Assembly: GCA_013298665.1 (NCBI GenBank)
Contig: JAAFIK010000017.1
Location: forward strand, 1 to 64,000
Length of the DNA: 64,000 bases
Origin: Chitinophagales bacterium
GTDB lineage: Bacteria > Bacteroidota > Bacteroidia > Chitinophagales > Chitinophagaceae
Direction: 5' to 3'
Shown here: positions 57,435 to 64,000 of the stretch, piece by piece
Position numbering within the stretch: position 1 is the first letter of the stretch
Layout of the letters: each line of letters opens with the position of its first letter
Position numbers and translations under genes: made by a program
Notes under the pieces: generated by a model
What the model saw: only the letters and a program-made list of their open reading frames with translations
Told to the model about the DNA's origin: nothing
Database searches by the model: none

Positions 57435-58565
57435 TTGCGAATCGGGGAAAAATTTAACAAATCAGGTAATGTACCCAGGGTACTTGTAGCACCGCTCAAT
57501 TGGGGTTTGGGTCATGCTACACGTTGCATTCCCCTGATTCATGCGCTTACCGCAAACGGTTGCGAAGTAGTTATCGCTGCCCCGGAAAGTATACGCAGAC
57601 TATTGCAGGAAGCCTTTCCGGAACTGCAAATATTACCCATTATCGGATACACAATACAATACAGCAAATCCCGTTTTATGTTCCCATTCAAGTTACTGCT
57701 CCAGTTACCCGGACTGCTGCTTACAATTTACCGCGAACAAAAATGGCTAAAGAAGGCAATTGTTGCTGAGCGGTTAGACGCAGTGATTTCCGATAATCGT
57801 TTTGGTTTACACAGCCGTTACATTCCTTCCGTATTCATCACACACCAACTGGCCATTCAGGCTGGCAGCAGATTGATGAACAGACTCAGCCAACGGATTA
57901 ATTATTTTTTTATTCGCCGGTTTAATGAATGTTGGGTACCCGATGCAGCAGGAGTGCCTAATCTTGCCGGCAGTCTCTCGCACCCTTCGGTGCCTTGTCC
58001 CACCAAAGTAAAGTACCTCGGCCCTTTGTCGCGATTGGAAAAATCAGCCCCGGCAGATAAAAAATACGATCTCCTGATCCTGCTCTCAGGACCAGAGCCA
58101 CAACGCAGCATATTTGAAACAATGATATTACAAGAGTTGCAGGGCTTTCCCGGGAAAATTTTATTGATCAGGGGGTTACCTATGCAACACAACCACCGCA
58201 TCAGTCGTCTGCCACAAATGGATGTTGCCGATTATTTAGCTGCCCCTCAACTGGCAGACGCCATCAGCCAATCGGCCACCATACTTTGCAGGAGTGGTTA
58301 TACTACCATTATGGACCTGGTTAAACTCGGACGAAGCGCCATTCTGGTACCCACCCCCGGGCAAACAGAGCAGGAATACCTCGCCAGATACCTGGAAATG
58401 CAGGGATTTTTTACCACAATAACACAGAGCAATTTTTCACTGGCGGCTTTAACACGAAAAATGACCACCATGGCGGAAACAACACCTTTCGCAGGAGCGG
58501 CAGATGATTACAGGATTGTTGTACAGGATTGGGTAGCCATATTGGCAGATAAAGGCAATGGTTAA
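57435..58565 (+). CDS. Glycosyltransferase, GT28/MurG-like
   Basis: A 376-residue GT-B glycosyltransferase. The N-terminal acceptor domain begins VLVAPLNWGLGHATRCIPL, the glycine-rich loop of this family. The C-terminal donor domain contains LLILLSGPEPQRS and FTTITQSN. Some relatives are sterol or macrolide glycosyltransferases. The start is uncertain: TTG 57435 is the furthest in-frame start, and no ATG fits. It shares a 4-nt stop overlap with the convergent GT2 gene. Confidence 0.78.
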   Translation: MRIGEKFNKSGNVPRVLVAPLNWGLGHATRCIPLIHALTANGCEVVIAAPESIRRLLQEAFPELQILPIIGYTIQYSKSRFMFPFKLLLQLPGLLLTIYREQKWLKKAIVAERLDAVISDNRFGLHSRYIPSVFITHQLAIQAGSRLMNRLSQRINYFFIRRFNECWVPDAAGVPNLAGSLSHPSVPCPTKVKYLGPLSRLEKSAPADKKYDLLILLSGPEPQRSIFETMILQELQGFPGKILLIRGLPMQHNHRISRLPQMDVADYLAAPQLADAISQSATILCRSGYTTIMDLVKLGRSAILVPTPGQTEQEYLARYLEMQGFFTTITQSNFSLAALTRKMTTMAETTPFAGAADDYRIVVQDWVAILADKGNG

Positions 58566-60529
58566 TAACCCAGGTAGCGGTAGCCCCGGCTCAGTTTGCG
58601 CAGGTCTGTATAAACAGAAAAACCCGTAGCATACCATTCATCAGATATCTGCAAGCTTTCCGGGGGCAGGGTATTGATAGATGCAGGTAAGGCAGTGGAT
58701 GTAAGTACGCCTGGCCGCAGGGGCGGTAAATGTCGAGGGGATACAGCGTATCCTACCCATGATTTTTTTCGCAACAATACAGCTAGAATATTTTTCAGGA
58801 ATCCGCCAGGCCGTTTCTGTAATAACAGGTGAACGGGTAAACTGGCTATAAACAACAGTACTACCAGTATATCGGCTAAACTTTTATGCCGGCGGTTGAC
58901 GTCGTTTCCAATGGAATATTTATTTTCGACAGACAGGTATTCGCCACCCATATCTTTACTGTCGCTGCCTACAATGCTGCTGCTTCCCGAGGCGTGAAAT
59001 TTGTTCCTGACACCGACGGGCAATTGTTGTATAACATGGATAATTTCTTTAAAAGAGTATCCGTCGGCGCAGAAAATGATTTCCTTAACGGGATACATTT
59101 TTATAAGATTAACCAATTGCGCGGTATTCCCCAGTGTGCCAGTTGTTGTACTTGAATCATCATTTATCCTGCCAAGCACCCGCTCCCGCATACCCGCCTC
59201 TTCCATCAGAACCCCCACTCTTTTATAATCCAATTCACTTGCAACGATAATTGTTTGGCGGTGTTCATCGTCTTCATCAGCAGTATTCATCAATTGCCAA
59301 TAAATAAAAAGTTTGCGCAATAAACTCATACAAAAAAAGGAGAAGATAATACCAAAAACAAGGATACCTCTCGAAAACCGCAGCGATTCAGGCAAAAGCG
59401 CATAGCCGCTCAGCAGGATAAGTGCTGCCGAAAAAGTGGAGCGGTTGAGTCTTGCCTGACGGTACCCTTTATCATACAAACCCGAGTAGTAGGAGGCTGA
59501 AAGGAAAATGATGCCGTATACAGGAAAGGCGATACCAAGCATATTGGAGGAATAATTAACATCATTACGTATGCTTGTATTCCACCAGAGTTTAACAAGT
59601 GAGAAACTCAGCAGGATGATGGTTGCATCAAGCAGGGGCAAGCCGATCCGCTGCACCAGCCTTGCGAGTGCAGACAAGGCCGCCCGGCTCCAGATGGCGG
59701 TTTGCACAAAAGCATTGAACAGACCCGCACGGCTGCCGCTATAATGCTTTTGTACGAACTGGCTCATGGCTTTATAAAACAACCGCACATAATTCAGGCT
59801 TCCCTTTTTGGTGCTTTCTCCCTTAAAATGAATAATGGTAGTACCCGCAAAATAATAATTCTGATATGGTTTCCCCTGTTGTATACTGGTAAAACGCTGT
59901 ATACGATAGCTCAGGTCCACATCTTCCCCATACATAAAGAAGGCCTCATCAAAGCTGCCAACCTGATCCAGCACCGGCCGGGGTATAAGCATAAAAGCAC
60001 CAGCCAGTACGTCTACAGCGTGATTTTCGTGCTCGGAAAGATGCCCAAGATGATAGCGTGCAAAAAGGGCAGAATGAGGGAAAAGACGGGAAAGGCCGGA
60101 CAATTTATACAATGACGTCATTGGTGAAGGGAACGCGCGTTTGCTTTCTTTCAGAAATTGCCCCGCACCATCCACCATACGTACACCCAGGGCACCAGCA
60201 TCGGGATGATCGTCAAAAAAAGCCAGACAGTTGCTGAAACAGTCTTCCGGAACAATGGTATCGGGGTTGAGGAATAAAATATACTCTCCTTTAGCCTGCG
60301 CAAGAGCCTGGTTGTTGGCCCGGCCAAACCCTTCATTGGTGGTATTCCATATAAACCGTACCTGTTGCTGAAACCTTTCTGTCAGAAATTCCCTGCTGCC
60401 ATCCGTTGAATTGTTGTCCACCACTAATATTTCGGCAGCAATACCACGGCAAGCCTTCAGTACCGAGTAAAGGCATTGCTCCAGGAAGTACCTGACGTTA
60501 TAGTTTACTATGATGATGGATAAACGCAA
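58562..60529 (-). CDS. GT2 glycosyltransferase fused to a degenerate phosphoglycosyltransferase module
   Basis: A 655-residue fusion. Residues 1-250 are a GT2 enzyme (MRLSIIIVNYNVRYFLEQC, LVVDNNSTDGS, FLNPDTIVPEDC). Next come four membrane segments, a Rossmann-like domain (TIIVASELDYKR), one more membrane segment and a tail with KKSWVGY and LPPLRPGVL. These last pieces match the start and end of a polyprenyl phosphoglycosyltransferase (WbaP type), but the catalytic segment between them is missing. The GT2 half should work; the second half may only anchor or scaffold. Confidence 0.78.
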   Translation of the reverse strand: MRLSIIIVNYNVRYFLEQCLYSVLKACRGIAAEILVVDNNSTDGSREFLTERFQQQVRFIWNTTNEGFGRANNQALAQAKGEYILFLNPDTIVPEDCFSNCLAFFDDHPDAGALGVRMVDGAGQFLKESKRAFPSPMTSLYKLSGLSRLFPHSALFARYHLGHLSEHENHAVDVLAGAFMLIPRPVLDQVGSFDEAFFMYGEDVDLSYRIQRFTSIQQGKPYQNYYFAGTTIIHFKGESTKKGSLNYVRLFYKAMSQFVQKHYSGSRAGLFNAFVQTAIWSRAALSALARLVQRIGLPLLDATIILLSFSLVKLWWNTSIRNDVNYSSNMLGIAFPVYGIIFLSASYYSGLYDKGYRQARLNRSTFSAALILLSGYALLPESLRFSRGILVFGIIFSFFCMSLLRKLFIYWQLMNTADEDDEHRQTIIVASELDYKRVGVLMEEAGMRERVLGRINDDSSTTTGTLGNTAQLVNLIKMYPVKEIIFCADGYSFKEIIHVIQQLPVGVRNKFHASGSSSIVGSDSKDMGGEYLSVENKYSIGNDVNRRHKSLADILVVLLFIASLPVHLLLQKRPGGFLKNILAVLLRKKSWVGYAVSPRHLPPLRPGVLTSTALPASINTLPPESLQISDEWYATGFSVYTDLRKLSRGYRYLGY

Positions 60530-60653
60530 ACTGAAATAACTGCCCCCGCAGGAAATAGAACGCGTAAAACTATCACAAAATAGGGGATATCAGTTTAAAA
60601 AAAGAAATCCGCGGGGGTGAATTGCTTAGCAGATAAATTGAAAGGCGAATGGG

Positions 60654-60661
60654 TATCTTTG
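60654..60661 (+). promoter_or_regulatory. -7 box ahead of the IMPase gene
   Basis: TATCTTTG matches TAnnTTTG exactly but ends only 4 nt before ATG 60666, so the transcript would be leaderless or translation may begin further in. Confidence 0.45.
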
Positions 60662-60665
60662 CAGG

Positions 60666-61445
60666 ATGCTGAAAACAACATTATTAGACGCCGTACAGGC
60701 AGGTGCAGCACAATTGCAGTATTTTTTTACCCGCGAGTTTCAGATTGCGGAAAAAGAAGGGGTTAACAACCTGGTTACCGAAGCCGATCATGCGGCCGAA
60801 AAAGCGATTATTGATGTCATCCGAAGTACATTTCCCGATCATTACATCCTGAGTGAAGAAACAGGTACGCAGCCAACGAACAGTGATATAAAATGGATCA
60901 TTGACCCGATTGATGGTACAGTTAACTTTGCTAATCATATTCCCATTTGTGCAGTGAGCATCGGGGTTGAAAAAAACGGGGAGATGATTCTTGGAGCCGT
61001 GTATAACCCTCTTATGAATGAGCTTTTTGTAGCAGAACGCGGCGCAGGAGCCACACTAAATGGCAAGCCTGTAAAAGTTACCACTAAAGCTACACTCCCA
61101 AAAAGTTGCCTGGTCACCGGTTTCCCTTACAGTTATACCGAATCGCCCAATAGTCCGCTGCAGGTAGTATCCCGGCTCATTAAAGCTGGCATACCCGTCA
61201 GGCGCCTCGGCAGTGCGGCCATCGACCTCTGCTGGGTGGCTGCGGGTCGCTTTGACGGCTTTTACGAACACCATCTTGAGGCATGGGATAGTGCGGCTGG
61301 CTTCCTTATGGTACAGGAAGCAGGTGGACTCGTGACAGATTTTGACGGCAACCTCTTTTCACCTTATCAGCCACATATTATCGCAACCAATGGGCAGCTC
61401 CATGAAGCACTCAGGGCTGTAATCAATGGTGCGGAAGTCGCATAA
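60666..61445 (+). CDS. Inositol monophosphatase-family protein
   Basis: A 259-residue Mg2+-dependent phosphatase. The two signature sites are present: SEETGTQ with WIIDPIDGTVNFANHIP, and WDSAAGFLMVQEAGG. Substrates in the family include inositol phosphate, PAP (CysQ type) and fructose bisphosphate; the sequence does not decide between them. The thiL gene starts 28 nt further on. Confidence 0.88.
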   Translation: MLKTTLLDAVQAGAAQLQYFFTREFQIAEKEGVNNLVTEADHAAEKAIIDVIRSTFPDHYILSEETGTQPTNSDIKWIIDPIDGTVNFANHIPICAVSIGVEKNGEMILGAVYNPLMNELFVAERGAGATLNGKPVKVTTKATLPKSCLVTGFPYSYTESPNSPLQVVSRLIKAGIPVRRLGSAAIDLCWVAAGRFDGFYEHHLEAWDSAAGFLMVQEAGGLVTDFDGNLFSPYQPHIIATNGQLHEALRAVINGAEVA

Positions 61446-61473
61446 ATTACAATACAGAAAAAAGATACGCTTT

Positions 61474-62502
61474 ATGATGCGAACAGAAATAGGCAGTTTG
61501 GGTGAGTTCGGCTTAATCCGCCACCTGACGAAAAATAATGAGACAAAGAATGTTTCCACCATTGTAAGTGTAGGTGATGACGCTGCAGTGATTGACCACG
61601 CAGGTATGCAAACGGTCATCAGCACCGACCTGCTGCTGGAAGATATTCACTTCGATCTGGGGTATACTCCGCTCAAACACCTGGGGTACAAATCAATCGT
61701 GGTCAACCTGAGCGATATATATGCCATGAATGCTACACCTACACAGGTTACCGTGAGTATTGGCATCAGTAACCGGTTCAGTGTTGAAGCACTGGAGGAT
61801 TTTTATGAAGGCGTTTATGCTGCATGCGAAAAGTACGGGGTCGATCTTGTGGGCGGTGACACCAGTTCTTCAAAAAAAGGTTTTATCATCAGTATCACCG
61901 CCATCGGTGAAGTACCTATAGATAAATATGTTACCCGGTCAGGCGCAAAAAAGGGCGACCTCATTTGTGTAAGTGGCGATCTTGGCGGCGCTTTTCTTGG
62001 ACTCACCTTGATGGAAAGAGAAAAGAAAATATTTGAAGAGACCGGAGCACAGCCTGATCTTGAAAACCAGGCCTATATCGTGGGGCGTCTGCTCAAACCC
62101 GAAGCGAGGAAGGATGTGGTGGAATACTTTGCTACTGAGGGAGTTATGCCCACAAGTATGATGGACATCAGCGATGGCCTCAGCAGTGAATTACTGCACC
62201 TCTGCCGCGAGAGTAATTGTGGCTGTTTACTCTATGAAGACAAGATACCGCTGGCAGAAGAAACACGACAGTTTGCCTATAAACTTGAAATAGACCCGAC
62301 AGCCTGTGCCCTTAGTGGCGGTGAAGATTATGAGCTGGTTTTCACGCTGGATCAGTCATTATATGAAAAGGTAAAAAATAACCCGGATATCAGTATCATT
62401 GGGTACATTACTGATCACACTGAGGGTAAACACATCATTACCCGTGGCGGGAACAAATATGAGTTGACTGCTCAGGGATGGAATCATCTCGGAGGGGCAT
62501 AA
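61474..62502 (+). CDS. thiL: Thiamine-monophosphate kinase
   Basis: A 342-residue PurM-fold kinase that makes thiamine diphosphate from the monophosphate. Family blocks are GDDAAVIDHAGMQTVISTD, VVNLSDIYAM, VGGDTSSSKKG and DISDGLSSELLHLC. I chose the first ATG of MMRTEIGSLGEFG at 61474; the next ATG (61477) is equally possible. No other thi genes are in the window. Confidence 0.93.
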   Translation: MMRTEIGSLGEFGLIRHLTKNNETKNVSTIVSVGDDAAVIDHAGMQTVISTDLLLEDIHFDLGYTPLKHLGYKSIVVNLSDIYAMNATPTQVTVSIGISNRFSVEALEDFYEGVYAACEKYGVDLVGGDTSSSKKGFIISITAIGEVPIDKYVTRSGAKKGDLICVSGDLGGAFLGLTLMEREKKIFEETGAQPDLENQAYIVGRLLKPEARKDVVEYFATEGVMPTSMMDISDGLSSELLHLCRESNCGCLLYEDKIPLAEETRQFAYKLEIDPTACALSGGEDYELVFTLDQSLYEKVKNNPDISIIGYITDHTEGKHIITRGGNKYELTAQGWNHLGGA

Positions 62503-62673
62503 TCACAAAGAAAGCCTGTTCCGGCTCCACAAAACTTTTAGGTTTTGCCGAATTAATTTAAGTTTACTATTCAAAAAATTATCTCATGTTCAAACAGTGT
62601 TATGCGCAGCAAAAAATTCCGTCTTCAGGCCTCGTGATTGTTTCATCAATTTGTCAAAGACTGTACCCCCAAT

Positions 62674-64000
62674 ATGCATAGCCGATTATGGAGGCTTTCC
62701 GGCCTCTTTGCTGTACTTGTGCTGCTGTTTTCCTGTTCTGCATCAAAAAAAGTGTATCATCCCGCTAAAAAATATGCACGTCAGGTTTTACAGCAAGATT
62801 ATACCCTGCTGCGTAATATCCTCGAAAAAAAACACCCTTCACTTTATTGGTATACGGGTAAAGACAGTATGGATTATTATTTCAATCAGTATTACCAGGC
62901 CATTACAGATAGTATGACAGAGATGGAGTTTGGCTGGAAAGTACTGGCACCGCTTACCAATAAGATTCATTGCGGACACACAAGTTTCGGAATGAGCAGG
63001 GGCTTTAATCGCTGGGCATCTGGTATGCGCTTTGCATCCTTCCCCCTTTTTATGAAGGTATGGAATGATACCATGGTCGTAACAGGAAACCTGAACCGTA
63101 AAGACTCCATCCTGAAAAGGGGTACGCTTATCACCTCGGTAAACAGCCAATCGCCTGTGGCACTCATCAATAAGCTGTTTGGGTATATGACACAGGACGG
63201 GTATGCCGGCAATGTAAACTACCTGCGCCTGAGTGCTAATTTTCCTTATTATCACCGGCAGGTATATGGACTCAGCAAAAAATATACTGTTGGTTATATT
63301 GACAGTACCGGTAAGGCAGCTACTGCCAGTATACCATTCTACGATCCTTCAGCAGATACCCTTCAAAAAAACAGGATTACCCCACTCACAAAAATGAATC
63401 GGCGGCAAAGAAAGAAGCAAGCACTGCTTGCTTTACGTTCGCTGACAATTGATACGGCACAAAATACGGGGATCATTACGCTCAATACTTTCAGCGGGGG
63501 GCGACTGCGAAGGTTTTTCAAACGCTCGTTCCGTACGCTCGCGAAGAGAGGCATCACCAATCTTGTGCTGGATCTGCGAAGCAATGGTGGTGGAAAAATC
63601 GGCATGTCTACCCTGCTCACCAAATACATCAGCCGCCAGCCTTTCCGGGTTGCCGATTCGGCAACAGTGGCTGCAGGATCATTACGGCCTTATACACGGT
63701 ATATCAAAAATGGGATTCTCAATAATCTTGGCTTGTTCCTCTTTACCAGAAGAAAAGCAGACGGGCGACGGCATTTTGGTTTCTGGGAGCGGCGGATTTA
63801 CCAGCCCAAATCAAATGATCATTTTGGCGGAGATGTATATGTACTCATCAATGGCCCCACATTCTCGGCTTCCACATTGTTTTGCAATGCTGTAAAGGGA
63901 CAGCCTGGCATTACACTTGTTGGTGAGAATGCCGGTGGGGGCTGGCATGGCAACAGCGGCGTAATGATCCCGGATATTACCCTTCCCAATACCCGACTGC
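62674..64000 (+). CDS. S41-family C-terminal-processing-like protease, lipoprotein (partial)
   Basis: About 442 residues are visible and the frame runs off the right edge. A lipoprotein signal (MHSRLWRLSGLFAVLVLLFS) ends at a lipobox Cys in LFSCSAS. The protease part shows LDLRSNGGG and the nucleophile region TFSAST (about 396-401), then VGENAGGG. This layout matches S41 peptidases with an N-terminal helical domain, as seen in many Bacteroidota surface proteins. The C-terminus, and with it any extra domain, is missing from the window. Confidence 0.85.
   Translation, partial: MHSRLWRLSGLFAVLVLLFSCSASKKVYHPAKKYARQVLQQDYTLLRNILEKKHPSLYWYTGKDSMDYYFNQYYQAITDSMTEMEFGWKVLAPLTNKIHCGHTSFGMSRGFNRWASGMRFASFPLFMKVWNDTMVVTGNLNRKDSILKRGTLITSVNSQSPVALINKLFGYMTQDGYAGNVNYLRLSANFPYYHRQVYGLSKKYTVGYIDSTGKAATASIPFYDPSADTLQKNRITPLTKMNRRQRKKQALLALRSLTIDTAQNTGIITLNTFSGGRLRRFFKRSFRTLAKRGITNLVLDLRSNGGGKIGMSTLLTKYISRQPFRVADSATVAAGSLRPYTRYIKNGILNNLGLFLFTRRKADGRRHFGFWERRIYQPKSNDHFGGDVYVLINGPTFSASTLFCNAVKGQPGITLVGENAGGGWHGNSGVMIPDITLPNTRL

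Overview
The window reads as a chromosomal segment from a member of the Bacteroidota, most like Chitinophagales/Chitinophagaceae. The support is a type IX secretion (gliding-type) C-terminal domain protein, an ECF sigma/FecR pair, a reg_prop/LytS-type sensor kinase with a LytTR regulator, GH3-family and rhomboid genes, and many TAnnTTTG -7 boxes typical of this phylum. No rRNA, convincing tRNA or CRISPR array was seen. Coding density is high and most genes are housekeeping.

Layout. 1-6121 (+): a possible gene tail, a KdnB-like dehydrogenase, a CorA transporter, a GH3 protein, a LysE exporter, an exported protein and MtgA. 6143-7298 (-): NR kinase plus PnuC. 7420-11201 (+): PaaZ, a crotonase-fold protein and an AlkA-like glycosylase. 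11225-13892 (-): a SulP transporter/carbonic anhydrase operon. 13926-23262 (-): HflX, a SurA-like PPIase, a small protein, infB-nusA-rimP and dnaN. 23551-27215 (+): a two-component system. 27216-34770: a more A+T-rich accessory block, all genes on the minus strand. 34771-48493: an amidohydrolase, prfA, a Gly-rich protein, a PPIase/redoxin pair, rlmD, two rhomboid-fold genes, an EEP phosphatase, cysS, a second glycosylase and a zinc-ribbon protein. 48689-64000: ssb, a PIF1-type helicase, a T9SS cargo protein, a metalloprotease-propeller-barrel protein, small lipoprotein genes, two glycosyltransferases, an IMPase, thiL and a truncated S41 protease.

The accessory block is the most interesting part. 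It carries an ECF sigma factor, a FecR-type anti-sigma and an unusual STN-domain/beta-barrel protein. Next to these are a Gly-rich lipoprotein, a radical SAM/SPASM enzyme, a Gfo/Idh/MocA oxidoreductase and a 37-codon membrane peptide ending 10 nt before the radical SAM start. A bipartite motif (11-bp block, 11-bp spacer, 15-bp block) lies upstream of both the lipoprotein and the peptide/radical SAM unit, with the same spacing in each. This suggests one regulon, possibly driven by the local sigma factor. A dead IS1182-type transposase fragment marks the left edge, and a palindromic intergenic element lies inside the block.

A second signal is a 19-codon peptide with five Cys codons in seven positions, 107 nt upstream of cysS, which looks like a cysteine-sensing leader. 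Other oddities are a catalytically dead rhomboid beside an active one, and a GT2 protein fused to a polyprenyl-glycosylphosphotransferase-like module that lacks its catalytic core. All functions are inferred by reading the sequence; no searches were run.
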